In this document: in pieces, positions 24,457 to 33,562 of the stretch
Layout of the letters: each line of letters begins with the position of its first letter
Position numbering within the stretch: the stretch's first letter is position 1
Assembly: GCF_039523235.1 (NCBI RefSeq)
Contig: NZ_BAAAEX010000009.1
DNA from: Castellaniella ginsengisoli
GTDB taxonomy: Bacteria > Pseudomonadota > Gammaproteobacteria > Burkholderiales > Burkholderiaceae_B
Reading direction: 5' to 3' (one strand)
Length of the DNA: 64,000 bases
Position numbers and translations under genes: made by a program
The notes under the pieces: generated by a model
The model's input: the letters and a program-made list of their open reading frames with translations, nothing else
Databases searched by the model: none
Told to the model about the DNA's origin: nothing

Positions 24457-26576
24457 GGCGGGTCCGCCCTGCCCGGCGGCACCGGCACCCCCGCGCAGCG
24501 ACAGGCGAAGGCCCAGAACAGAGCGGCCTGTTCAAAGGCCCTGCGCTGCTCATCGCTTTCCTGGTGGCCGCTGTCCGGGTTCAACACCAGAACCGCCGGC
24601 GCGCCGCCCGTGCCCAGCCGGCGGATATTGGCCACCAGCTTGGCCGGCTCCCAGTAAGGGACGCGGTCGTCCTTCAGCCCCGCCGTACAGAGCAGCGGCG
24701 GATAATCGGCCCGCCCGACATTCTCGTAGGGCGAGAGGCCGGCGATCCAATCGTAGGCTTCGGGGTCGGCCAGGGGATCGCCCCAGTCTGGACGCAGCAG
24801 CGGCACCAGCGGATGATCCGCATCGCTCATGGTATTGAGCATGTCGACGAAAGGCACCTGGGCGATGACGCCCGCCCAAAGCTGGGGCGCCATGTTCATC
24901 GCGCCGCACACCAGCAGCCCGCCCGCCGACACGCCATGGGCCACGATCCGGCCGGGCGCGGCATAGCCGATCCGCACCAGATGCTGCGCGCAGGCGATGA
25001 AGTCCGTCATCGAATGGCGCTTATGGGCGCGGCAGCCCTCCCGATACCATCGCGCGCCCTTCTCCGATCCCCCGCGCACGTGTGCGATGGCGTAGCGGAA
25101 CCCCGCCTCCACCAGGACCGCCGCCGGCCAGGAAAAATCGGGTTCCCGGGCAATGCCGTAGGCGCCGTAGCCCGTCAACAGCACAGGCTGCGGTCCCGAC
25201 GCATCCCGGCGCGACAGCACGGTCAGCGGCACGGTTTGTCCATCAGGCGCGCGCGCCTCGATACGCTCGACGCAATAGGCGGCAGGGTCGAAGCCGGGCG
25301 GCATGGCCTGCCCCGCCACGCGGCAGCGCCCGTCCGCCAGATCGACATCGATCCAGCGCGGCGGACTGGCCGGCCCCTGATGCAGGATGCGCATCCGCCC
25401 GGCGCCATACGATTGCGCTGCGGCGATTTCAATGCAGTAAGCCGGCTCGTCGAAGCCGACCCGCGTCTCTCGGCCATCGGCATGCATCAATACAAGGCGA
25501 TGCAGGCCGTGTGCGCGTTCGAGCCGCACCAGCGTTTCCGCAAAGGGACGCAGGGCGACGATGGGCACGCCGGGGCGGTGCGGCACCAGCTCATCCCTGG
25601 GCAAGAATGTCGCCGGATCGAGGCGCAGCAACTTGCGGTCGGCTGCGCCGTCCGCATCGGTCAGCATCAGCAGCGCTCCATTCCACTCTTCCACTTCATA
25701 GCGCACGCCCCGGCACCGCGGCCGCACCGGCCGGGGCGGCCGCGTCTCGGCTCCGGCGGCGATCAGGCGGACCTCGCCCATATCGGGGCCGGCCAATGTC
25801 AACGCGACAAACCCGCCGGCCGCAGTACGCGCCACCCGCATGAAGATCGCAGGGTCGCGCTCTTCGTACACCAGAACGGGCCGGCCGCCCTCGACGGGAG
25901 AACGGTACAGGCGGGTCGGCCGGCTGTGCGCATCGCGCCAGATCCAGAACAAGTAGCGGGACGAGGGCGAGAACGCCAGCCCCCCGTAGCCGAAGGCATC
26001 GGACTGCACCACGGTGCGGATCACGCCGCTACCGATATCAAGCAGGCAGATCCGGTGGCGGTCGTCGCCGACCACGTCTTCCGCCCAGGCGAAATAGCGA
26101 TCGTCCGGGCTGGGCTGATGGTCCGTCGCGCGATAGTAGGCATGGCCCTCGGCGCGCGCCGCCTCATCGAACAGGCGCTGCGTCCGTCCGCCCGCATCCG
26201 TACGGGCGAAAACGGGGCGCGCGCCACCCTCGGATGGCAAGACATGGTAGCGCCAGCCCTCGCACGCATCGGGGGCGGGTTCCCGCCCCTGCGGCGCCCC
26301 GGCTGTCAGGCGGTCGAGGAACCACCGGACGTTCGGATCCAGGGGTTGCAGCACTTCTCGCGCATACCGCATCTCGGCCAGCAGGTGATCGCGCAGCCGG
26401 TACGGCAGCGTATCCAATGTGCGCGTGCCGGACGCCGGGATGAAACGCATCCAGGCATACGCATCATTGCGCACGCGCCCGAGTTGCCGGATTTCATGGC
26501 TTTCCCGGGGTGCTTCAGGGGGGGAAACATCGGGCCAACCCGGCGTTTGACCGGGACGCGCGGAAGAAAGGGACAT
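24453..26576 (-). CDS. S9A-family prolyl oligopeptidase / oligopeptidase B-like
   Basis: A 707-residue serine peptidase without a signal peptide. The N-terminal part (to about 420) has beta-propeller-like repeats; the C-terminal hydrolase domain has the nucleophile serine in HGVSAGGLLVCG, the acid in GLKDDRVPYWEP and the histidine in DSGHQESDEQ. Members cleave short peptides. It lies between two siderophore receptor genes and is convergent with the MFS gene, so a role in processing a peptide siderophore or its degradation product is possible but is only an inference; a general peptidase is the default reading. Confidence 0.85.
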   Translation of the reverse strand: MSLSSARPGQTPGWPDVSPPEAPRESHEIRQLGRVRNDAYAWMRFIPASGTRTLDTLPYRLRDHLLAEMRYAREVLQPLDPNVRWFLDRLTAGAPQGREPAPDACEGWRYHVLPSEGGARPVFARTDAGGRTQRLFDEAARAEGHAYYRATDHQPSPDDRYFAWAEDVVGDDRHRICLLDIGSGVIRTVVQSDAFGYGGLAFSPSSRYLFWIWRDAHSRPTRLYRSPVEGGRPVLVYEERDPAIFMRVARTAAGGFVALTLAGPDMGEVRLIAAGAETRPPRPVRPRCRGVRYEVEEWNGALLMLTDADGAADRKLLRLDPATFLPRDELVPHRPGVPIVALRPFAETLVRLERAHGLHRLVLMHADGRETRVGFDEPAYCIEIAAAQSYGAGRMRILHQGPASPPRWIDVDLADGRCRVAGQAMPPGFDPAAYCVERIEARAPDGQTVPLTVLSRRDASGPQPVLLTGYGAYGIAREPDFSWPAAVLVEAGFRYAIAHVRGGSEKGARWYREGCRAHKRHSMTDFIACAQHLVRIGYAAPGRIVAHGVSAGGLLVCGAMNMAPQLWAGVIAQVPFVDMLNTMSDADHPLVPLLRPDWGDPLADPEAYDWIAGLSPYENVGRADYPPLLCTAGLKDDRVPYWEPAKLVANIRRLGTGGAPAVLVLNPDSGHQESDEQRRAFEQAALFWAFACRCAGVPVPPGRADPP

Positions 26577-26740
26577 GGATGCGTGAAGGATCGGAGCCTT
26601 GCTCCTGATCGGGAATGAGCCGCTGGAATTCTATCACTCGGCTTTCCGCTCAACGGAACCTGACAAACACCTGACATCGATCTTGTAACAACCCTCCACC
26701 ATTCCTTCATATTTCAACTAACGAGATATAGAATGCGACT

Positions 26741-26759
26741 GATTCTTATTGTCATTAAT
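26741..26759. promoter_or_regulatory. Fur-box-like sequence before the second TonB receptor
   Basis: GATTCTTATTGTCATTAAT matches the Fur consensus well (reverse complement reads ATTAATGACAATAAGAATC). It overlaps the ATG at 26733 that a naive start call would use, and lies 22 nt before the preferred TTG start. Confidence 0.72.
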
Positions 26760-26780
26760 AAAATTCACCTGGAGAAGCTC

Positions 26781-29027
26781 TTGGCATCGCATCCTTCCGC
26801 CTCGCGAACCCTGCTGGGTTCGTCCCTTGCCCTGGCGCTCGCCGCCCCGGGCGCCTTTCTGCCCGCCGGCGCCCACGCCCAGAACGCCGACAAGCCCGTC
26901 ACGCTCAGCCCGGTGAAAGTCCAGGGCGATCAAGGCGAGAACTACAAGACCGACGAGGCGTCGCAGGCCAAGTTCACGGCTCCCCTCCTGGACACGCCGA
27001 AATCCGTCCAGATCATTCCCCAGGCCATCATCCAGGACACCCACGCGACTTCGCTGGAAGACGTGCTGCGCAATTCCCCGGGCATCACCTTCGGCGCCGG
27101 CGAAGGCGGCCAGCCCCTGGCCGACCGCCCCTTCATCCGCGGCGCTTCTTCGGCCAGCAACATCTACGTGGACGGCCTGCGCGATGCCGGCGGCCAGACG
27201 CGCGAGATCTTCAACCTGGAAAGCGTGGAAGTCATCCGCGGCGCGGACTCCGCCCTGGGCGGACGCGGCACGGGCGGGGGCAGCATCAACCTGAGCAGCA
27301 AGCACGCGCACCTGGGCAACGCCGCCAGCGCCAGCCTGGGCATCGGCACCGACAAATACCTGCGCGCCACCGCCGACGGCAACTGGCAGCTCAGCGACAC
27401 CGCCGCCTTCCGCCTGAACGTCATGGGCGCCTCGGGCGACATGCCGGGCCGCAGCGCCGTGGACTACAAGAACTGGGGCGTGGCGCCGACGATCTCCTTC
27501 GGCCTGGGCACGCCGACGCGCGCCTCGATCAGCTACTACCACTACCAGACGGACGGGATGCCGGATTATGGGGTGCCTCTGACGCGCAACACAACCATCA
27601 AGACCGACACCGGCATCCTCGATGTGGACCGCGAGACTTTCTACGGTCTGTATGACCGCGACTTCCGCAAGACCCAGGCGGACATCGGCACCATCGAGAT
27701 TGAGCACGACATCACAGACCGGCTGACCGTGCGCAATGCCACCCGCTATGGGGAAACAATCAACGACTACGTCGTGACCAATCCAGGGGATGGCCTGCGC
27801 TGGCTCGATGCACCCACCAATACCTGGTGGCTCCAACGCGGACTCAAAAGCCGGTGGCAGAAAAGTACGATTCTGGCCAATGTGACCGAATTGACCGGGA
27901 AATTCGAGACTGCCGGATTGAAGCATCGCTTCAATGCCGGAATCGAACTGTCCAGGGAAACGACGAAAAACGCTTCCTACAACGTCGTCACGATGAATGG
28001 CACCGCCTGCCCGGCCTCGCTGCCAGGCAGCGCAAAGAGCACGCTGGACTGCACCCCGCTCTACAACCCCAACCCCAATGACCCCTGGTCCGGCAGCATC
28101 ACGCGCAATCCGTTGAGCCTGGATGCCAAGTCCACCACGCAGGCCGCCTATTTTTTCGACAGCATCGAACTGAACGAACAGTTCTCGGTCAATGCGGGGC
28201 TGCGCTTCGACCGCTACCGGATTTCCGGAGAAACCGTCCCTCGCGGCGCGGCATCTCCCGTATCCGGGGACGGCTCCTGGAACATGTTCAATTATCAGCT
28301 TGGACTGATCTACAAGCCGGCGCAAAACGGCAGCATCTACCTGAGCTATGCCACCGCATCGACTCCGCCTTCCATGACTGGCGGAGATCAGGAGACGCTG
28401 AGCCCCACTCTGGATGAACTCAAGCCGGAAAAGAGCCGCACCATCGAGCTGGGCACCAAGTGGAACCTGCTGGACGACCGCCTGGGCCTGACCGCCGCCC
28501 TTTTTGAAAACGAGCGCCGTGACGCGCAAATCGATCTTGAGGACGGGAGCACCGCCCAAGCCGGCAAGACCCGGGTGCGCGGCCTGGAACTGGGCATCAG
28601 CGGCAAGATCACCCCGAAATGGGCGGTCTACGGCGGCTATGCCTACATGGACAGCAAGCTGGTCCAAGGCGACTACGGCAACGTCCGCGAAGGCGACCCC
28701 CTGGCCGGCACCCCAAAACACAGCTTCAGCCTCTGGTCCACCTATAAAGTCCTGCCCCCGCTGACCGTGGGCGCCGGCGCCTACTACGTCGGCAAGACCT
28801 TCGGTGGCAATCAAGGCGGCGCCGGCGGCGGCAACCTCGAAACCTACATGCCCGCCTACTGGCGCTTCGATGCCATGGCCTCGTACCAGTTCAACAAAAA
28901 CCTCAGCCTCCAGTTGAACGCCCTGAACCTGACCGACAAGGTGTACTACGCCCACAACAACGGCAACCACCATGCCGACTTCGGCCCCGGCCGCCAGGTC
29001 ATCCTGACCGCCAACCTGAAGTACTGA
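26781..29027 (+). CDS. TonB-dependent siderophore receptor, catecholate (Fiu/BfrD) type
   Basis: A 748-residue outer-membrane receptor. The TTG at 26781 was chosen because GGAGA lies 6-10 nt upstream and it yields a clean signal peptide (ASRTLLGSSLALALAAPGAF, cleavage near AHAQN); the ATG at 26733 would fall inside the Fur box. The plug has FTAPLLDTPKSVQIIP, RPFIRGASSASNIYVDGLRD and LESVEVIRGADSALGGRGTGG; the barrel ends in GPGRQVILTANLKY. This subfamily (Fiu, PiuA, BfrD) imports ferric catecholates. It resembles the next receptor, from which it is separated by 306 nt. Confidence 0.88.
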   Translation: MASHPSASRTLLGSSLALALAAPGAFLPAGAHAQNADKPVTLSPVKVQGDQGENYKTDEASQAKFTAPLLDTPKSVQIIPQAIIQDTHATSLEDVLRNSPGITFGAGEGGQPLADRPFIRGASSASNIYVDGLRDAGGQTREIFNLESVEVIRGADSALGGRGTGGGSINLSSKHAHLGNAASASLGIGTDKYLRATADGNWQLSDTAAFRLNVMGASGDMPGRSAVDYKNWGVAPTISFGLGTPTRASISYYHYQTDGMPDYGVPLTRNTTIKTDTGILDVDRETFYGLYDRDFRKTQADIGTIEIEHDITDRLTVRNATRYGETINDYVVTNPGDGLRWLDAPTNTWWLQRGLKSRWQKSTILANVTELTGKFETAGLKHRFNAGIELSRETTKNASYNVVTMNGTACPASLPGSAKSTLDCTPLYNPNPNDPWSGSITRNPLSLDAKSTTQAAYFFDSIELNEQFSVNAGLRFDRYRISGETVPRGAASPVSGDGSWNMFNYQLGLIYKPAQNGSIYLSYATASTPPSMTGGDQETLSPTLDELKPEKSRTIELGTKWNLLDDRLGLTAALFENERRDAQIDLEDGSTAQAGKTRVRGLELGISGKITPKWAVYGGYAYMDSKLVQGDYGNVREGDPLAGTPKHSFSLWSTYKVLPPLTVGAGAYYVGKTFGGNQGGAGGGNLETYMPAYWRFDAMASYQFNKNLSLQLNALNLTDKVYYAHNNGNHHADFGPGRQVILTANLKY

Positions 29028-29113
29028 GCGGGAGGACGGACCCGAGGGCGGGTCCCTCCCCCGCAGCTTCCAGGCACCCGGCTCAAGGCCTCGGCCCCGA
29101 GCCTTCGATCAAC

Positions 29114-29147
29114 GCCTCTGCAGCGCTCGACGCCGCAGGGGCGTTTT
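29114..29147 (+). terminator. Terminator after the second TonB receptor
   Basis: GCCTCTGCAGCG (29114-29125) pairs with CGCCGCAGGGGC (29131-29142) around a CTCGA loop, with one G-T pair and one A-C mismatch, followed by GTTTTG. The remainder of the 306-nt gap holds the promoter and Fur box of the next receptor and no gene. Confidence 0.6.
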
Positions 29148-29277
29148 GCCATGCGCCGCTCGTGTCCTTGCATCAGGAAGGACGCCCCATGTCGTTGTTA
29201 TTTGCCTACATGACATTCTGCTTCCACCTGGCAATCTGACATTTTCCTGACTGTTTTCTGACAAATTTCTGAATTCT

Positions 29278-29296
29278 TAATGAGAACGGTTATCAT
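29278..29296. promoter_or_regulatory. Fur box before the third TonB receptor
   Basis: TAATGAGAACGGTTATCAT closely matches the Fur consensus (GATAATGATAATCATTATC-like dyad) and lies 38 nt before the receptor start codon. Confidence 0.78.
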
Positions 29297-29333
29297 GCGC
29301 CTTCTCACTCAATAAATTGATCTCTGTCAAGAA

Positions 29334-31655
29334 ATGAAACCGATCAACGAGCATCTCACGCAAAAAACCACGAAACGGCCGTTAAGTCACACGACATCGC
29401 TGAGCGCGGCACTGTGCGGCGCCCTGAGCGTGGCGCCCGGATTTGCCCTGGCGCAATCCTCCGGTGTGGCCGAACTGGCGCCCGTCCAGGTGACCGGCAG
29501 CGCGCCGGACTTCAAGGTGGACCATGTCCAGTCCGTGAAATTCCAGGCTCCCCTGGTCGATACCCCGCAGACCATCAGCATCGTGCCCTCGGAAGTCCTG
29601 GAGCAGCAAGGCGCGCAAAGCCTGCAGGACGTGCTGCGCAACGTGCCCGGCATCACGTTCTCATCCGGCGAAGGCGGCGCGGGCTGGGGCGACATGTTCA
29701 CCATCCGCGGTTTCTCGGCCGAGCAGAGCATCACGGTGGACGGCGTGCGCGACAGCCAATTGTCCACACGCACCGACCTCTTCAACCTGGAACAGGCCGA
29801 GGTCTACAAAGGCACGGGTTCGATCGAATCGGGCGTGGCCGCCGTCGGCGGCTCGGTCAACCTGGTCAGCAAAGCGCCCCACCTGGGCAGTCTGTACCGC
29901 GCCAGCCTGGGCGCCGGCACCGATCAGTACCGCCGGGCGACGGTGGACATCAATCACCAGTTGGGCGAATCCACGGCCTTCCGCATCAATGCCATGGGCC
30001 ATCACAACCGCGTCGCGGGCCGGGGCCCCACTGAATTCGAGCGCTGGGGTTTCGCGCCCTCGCTGAGTTTCGGCCTGGGCACACCCACGCGCGCCACGCT
30101 GTCCTACTTCCACCAGAAGGACAAGAACATCCCGGACTTCGGCGTACCGGTCGGGCGCGACGGCGAGCGCATGCAGTACATCAGCCGGGATTACTGGGGC
30201 GGCTTGAAGAACGCCGACACCGAGGAAACCGAAGTCGATGCCTTCGACCTGAACCTGGAACACGACTTCACCGACAAGGCTTCGATCCGCAACCACACCC
30301 GCTGGTCGCAGACCAAGCGCTTCACCTACCTGACGACCGGCGGACGGCTGCTGAATGCACCTGGCGCCACTCACCAGGGGCAAATCATCCCCGGCCCCGG
30401 CGGCAGCAACTATTGGGGGTATGACGGCAACGGCAATGAGGTCTACCCGACCGGCTACTGGGCGGTAGCACGGCTGTTTGGCAACACGAACTCCTACCGT
30501 GGCAAGATCTTCGCCAACCAGACCGACCTGAACCTGGACTTCCAGACCGGCGCGATCCGCCACCGGATGGTCACCGGCGTGGAGTACTACCAGGAAAGCT
30601 ACCGCAAGGATCCCTACAGCCGCTGGCTGCCGGACATCGGCGGCGGACGCTATGTCATCGACGCCCGCAACCCGGATACCCACTACAGCGGCCCCTGGGC
30701 GAACAAAACCAGCACGGACAGCAGCGGCGCCGAGGTCACCAACTGGGGCCTCTACGTCTACGACCAGATCACCCTGACGCCGCAATGGGAAGTCGCCGCC
30801 GGCCTGCGGCACGACCGCTACAAGGTGGAATGGTACGAGGCCGACGGCCAAGTCGCGCCCTACAGCCAGAGCGACGGCATCTGGAGCGGCCGCCTGGGCC
30901 TGATCTACAAGCCCGCCGAAAACGGCAGCGTGTATCTGTCCTACAGCCGCGCCTCGCAACCCTCCGCTTCGGCGGCGGCCTCGCGCAGCGGGGGCGGCGG
31001 CAATAACGATGTCGCCTCGTACTCGCCGGGCGTGGCCACGACCTGGGAACTGGGCACCAAGTGGGAGCTGTTCGACCAGCGCCTGCTGGCGACGGCCGCC
31101 CTCTTCCAGGTCGAGCGCAGCAACCCCGGCGACACCGACGACCTGGGCAACCCGACCCAGCGTTCCGCCAAGGAACGGGTGCGCGGTCTCGAACTGGGTC
31201 TGGCCGGCGCCTTTACCCCGCGCTGGTCCGCCTACGCCGGCATGGCCTTCATGCAAAGCAAGATCCTGGTGGACGCCAGCGATCCGGCACAAGAGGGCGG
31301 CAAGATGAAGAACGTGCCCGACATGACCTTCAATCTGTGGACGACCTACGCCTTCACGCCGGAATTCTCCGGCAGCCTGGGGGCCCAGTACGTCGGAGAA
31401 CGACGCTTCCGCGAAGGCAATACCGTATCGGCCAAGGGCGGTCACTCCGCCAAGGTGGATGCCCCGTCCTACTGGGTCGCCAACGCGGCATTGTCCTATC
31501 GGGCGCACAAAAACCTGAATCTGCGCCTGAACGTGAACAATCTGTTCGACACGTTCTACTACCAGCAGGTGTCCAGCAGCTCCGACGGCTTCCAGCTATT
31601 CGGCGTGCCGGGCGCGGGCCGCACCGTCATCCTGAGCGCCGAAGCCAGCTTCTAG
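29334..31655 (+). CDS. TonB-dependent catecholate siderophore receptor, PiuA/Fiu type
   Basis: A 773-residue outer-membrane receptor. After an N-terminal basic region comes a signal peptide (SLSAALCGALSVAPGFALAQ), then the plug (VKFQAPLVDTPQTISIVP, FTIRGFSAEQSITVDGVRD, LEQAEVYKGTGSIESGVAAVGG) and the barrel, ending in GVPGAGRTVILSAEASF. It is followed by a PiuC-type dioxygenase gene, the same pairing as fiu-ybiX and piuA-piuC, which supports ferric-catecholate transport. A Fur box lies directly upstream. It is a paralogue of the preceding receptor, so a tandem duplication followed by divergence is likely. Confidence 0.9.
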   Translation: MKPINEHLTQKTTKRPLSHTTSLSAALCGALSVAPGFALAQSSGVAELAPVQVTGSAPDFKVDHVQSVKFQAPLVDTPQTISIVPSEVLEQQGAQSLQDVLRNVPGITFSSGEGGAGWGDMFTIRGFSAEQSITVDGVRDSQLSTRTDLFNLEQAEVYKGTGSIESGVAAVGGSVNLVSKAPHLGSLYRASLGAGTDQYRRATVDINHQLGESTAFRINAMGHHNRVAGRGPTEFERWGFAPSLSFGLGTPTRATLSYFHQKDKNIPDFGVPVGRDGERMQYISRDYWGGLKNADTEETEVDAFDLNLEHDFTDKASIRNHTRWSQTKRFTYLTTGGRLLNAPGATHQGQIIPGPGGSNYWGYDGNGNEVYPTGYWAVARLFGNTNSYRGKIFANQTDLNLDFQTGAIRHRMVTGVEYYQESYRKDPYSRWLPDIGGGRYVIDARNPDTHYSGPWANKTSTDSSGAEVTNWGLYVYDQITLTPQWEVAAGLRHDRYKVEWYEADGQVAPYSQSDGIWSGRLGLIYKPAENGSVYLSYSRASQPSASAAASRSGGGGNNDVASYSPGVATTWELGTKWELFDQRLLATAALFQVERSNPGDTDDLGNPTQRSAKERVRGLELGLAGAFTPRWSAYAGMAFMQSKILVDASDPAQEGGKMKNVPDMTFNLWTTYAFTPEFSGSLGAQYVGERRFREGNTVSAKGGHSAKVDAPSYWVANAALSYRAHKNLNLRLNVNNLFDTFYYQQVSSSSDGFQLFGVPGAGRTVILSAEASF

Positions 31656-31707
31656 AGCCCTTCGGCCCGCGCCTGGACGCCGCCCGCACCGCGTCCAGGC
31701 CTGAAAG

Positions 31708-31740
31708 CGGGCCGGCCTCGCCTGGGCCGGCCCGTTTTTT
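31708..31740 (+). terminator. Factor-independent terminator after the third TonB receptor
   Basis: CGGGCCGGCC (31708-31717) and GGGCCGGCCCG (31724-31734) form a perfect GC stem with a short loop, followed by six Ts. It separates the receptor transcript from piuC, which therefore probably has its own promoter or relies on read-through. Confidence 0.85.
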
Positions 31741-31846
31741 ACCGCCAGATGGAGGCTCCCGGCCGGTGCCGGCATACCCGCCCGGCCCCGGGGGTTGCTA
31801 TGCTTGCGCTTTGCCGAAGCCCACTTCACGCCCGACCAGAACCGCC

Positions 31847-32527
31847 ATGCTGCTGTCCATCCCCGATCTGCTGACCTCCGAACAAATCCGCCAATGCCGC
31901 ACCGCCCTGGAACAAGCGGCCTGGGCCGACGGCCGCGGGACCGCCGGCCACGTCGCCGCGCAGGTCAAGCGCAACCGGCAACTGCCGCTGGACCATCCCG
32001 CCGCGCAGCACTGGGGCCAGGCCATCGTCCAGGCCCTGACGGCGAATCCCACCTTCATGTCCGCCGCCCTGCCCGCGCGCATCCTGCCGCCGCGCTTCAA
32101 CCGCTACGAGGGCGGAGAACACTACGGCTTCCATATCGACAACGCGATCTTCCAGGTGCCCGACACGGCCACGCGCGTACGCACGGACATATCGACCACG
32201 GTGTTCTTCAGCGACCCCGACGAGTACGAGGGCGGCGAACTGGTCATCCAGGATACCTACGGAGAACAGCGCATCAAGCTGCCCGCCGGCCACGCCGTGG
32301 TCTATCCCGGCACCAGCCTGCACCGCGTCACCCCCGTCACCCGGGGCGTGCGCTACGGCTCGTTCTTCTGGACCCAGAGCCTCGTGCGCGACGACGGCCG
32401 CCGCTCCCTGCTGCTGGACCAGGACGTCGCCATCCAGCGCCTGATCCAGGCGGGCGCCGATGCTGAAATCGTCGCTCAACTGACCGGCGTGTATCACAAC
32501 CTGCTGCGCATGTGGTCCGAACTGTAG
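31847..32527 (+). CDS. piuC: Fe(II)/2-oxoglutarate dioxygenase PiuC (PKHD-type hydroxylase)
   Basis: A 226-residue prolyl-4-hydroxylase-like dioxygenase. The iron ligands are H96 and D98 (GFHID) and H159 (TSLHRVTPVTRG, whose arginine binds 2-oxoglutarate). Length and N-terminus (MLLSIPDLLT) match the PiuC/YbiX family, which accompanies catecholate siderophore receptors and is iron-repressed; its substrate is unknown. The frame is open far upstream, but that part is a shifted reading of the receptor gene; the ATG at 31847 gives the family start. Confidence 0.92.
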   Translation: MLLSIPDLLTSEQIRQCRTALEQAAWADGRGTAGHVAAQVKRNRQLPLDHPAAQHWGQAIVQALTANPTFMSAALPARILPPRFNRYEGGEHYGFHIDNAIFQVPDTATRVRTDISTTVFFSDPDEYEGGELVIQDTYGEQRIKLPAGHAVVYPGTSLHRVTPVTRGVRYGSFFWTQSLVRDDGRRSLLLDQDVAIQRLIQAGADAEIVAQLTGVYHNLLRMWSEL

Positions 32528-32553
32528 GGCCGGATAATCCGCCGCGAATCCGC

Positions 32554-33405
32554 CTAATGCCGCAACCTGAACCAGTTCAGCACCGCATCCAGAGGGCTGT
32601 GATCCAGCGCGAAGCGCGCCTGGGCGCGCACCACGGGCTTGGCCCGGTAGGCCACTGAATAATAGGCCTGCGCCATCATCGGCAGGTCGTTGGAGCCATC
32701 GCCCAGGACGATGATCTGCTCCGGCGCCGCGCCCATGGACTCCGCCAGCGTGCGCACATGGCGCGCCTTGGCCGCGCCGTCGACGATATCCCCCAGCACC
32801 CGGCCCGTGAGCACGCCGCCGGCGACTTCCAGGACGTTGGCATGCGCTTCGTCCAGGGCCAGGCCCCGGCGCAGGCGTTCGGTAAAAAAGGTGAAACCGC
32901 CCGACACCAGGATCGTTTTCAGGCCGTGGGCGCGGACGACTTCGATCAGGCGCTCGGCCCCGGGGTTGAGCCGCAGGCGTTCGGCGAAGACGTGCTCCAG
33001 CGCGGTTTCCGGCACGCCGCGCAGCAACGCCACGCGGCGGCGCAGGCTTTCGGAGAAATCCTTGATCTCGCCGCGCATGGACGCCTCGGTAATCGCGGCG
33101 ACCTCGGCCTTGCGGCCCACCGCATCCGCGATCTCGTCGATGCACTCGATATTGACCAGGGTGGAATCCATGTCCATGGCCAGCACCCGGCAGTCTCCCA
33201 GGCGCCGCACCGTGTCCAGCCAGGCCGCGTCCATGCGCGCGGCGGCGGCCAGCGCCAGGGTCTCGTCCCGGCAATCGGGGTCCACGTCCAGCAGGCGCAC
33301 CACCGTGGGGGCGAGTTCCTGCACGCCGCCCGCACAGGCCACGGCCGCGAGCCGCTCGATGTCCGCCGCCGCCAGGCGCGGCGCCTGCAGGATGATGTGT
33401 GCCAT
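32554..33405 (-). CDS. serB: Phosphoserine phosphatase SerB
   Basis: A 283-residue HAD-family phosphatase that makes L-serine from phosphoserine. The nucleophile D78 and acid D80 are in AMDMDSTLVN, motif II is ILVSGGFTFF and motif III/IV is VLGDGSNDLPMM. The first 70 residues form a degenerate ACT-like regulatory region as in other proteobacterial SerB proteins. It is convergent with piuC and divergent from the flavoprotein gene to its right; the 157-nt gap on that side shows no other gene. Confidence 0.96.
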   Translation of the reverse strand: MAHIILQAPRLAAADIERLAAVACAGGVQELAPTVVRLLDVDPDCRDETLALAAAARMDAAWLDTVRRLGDCRVLAMDMDSTLVNIECIDEIADAVGRKAEVAAITEASMRGEIKDFSESLRRRVALLRGVPETALEHVFAERLRLNPGAERLIEVVRAHGLKTILVSGGFTFFTERLRRGLALDEAHANVLEVAGGVLTGRVLGDIVDGAAKARHVRTLAESMGAAPEQIIVLGDGSNDLPMMAQAYYSVAYRAKPVVRAQARFALDHSPLDAVLNWFRLRH

Positions 33406-33562
33406 GTCGGGATTCCAGTCCGGGAAAGTTCAGCGCGGCCATTTTAGCCGCTTGTGCAAGAGCCGTTGCCCGCCCGGACCTGCCCTCCTCGCCGGGGCGG
33501 CGCCCCCACGGCCTGCGACTCTATGGCATCCTTGCTGTTTGAGCCAACCACCGCATCGACCC

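Noticed and set aside
23169..26618. 1149-codon plus-strand frame over the MFS and S9 peptidase genes
   Set aside because: It runs through two genes with clear families in other frames; the translation is Arg/Pro-rich low complexity.
31061..31846. Upstream extension of piuC by about 260 codons
   Set aside because: It overlaps the receptor gene in another frame and a strong terminator; the PiuC family start is at 31847.
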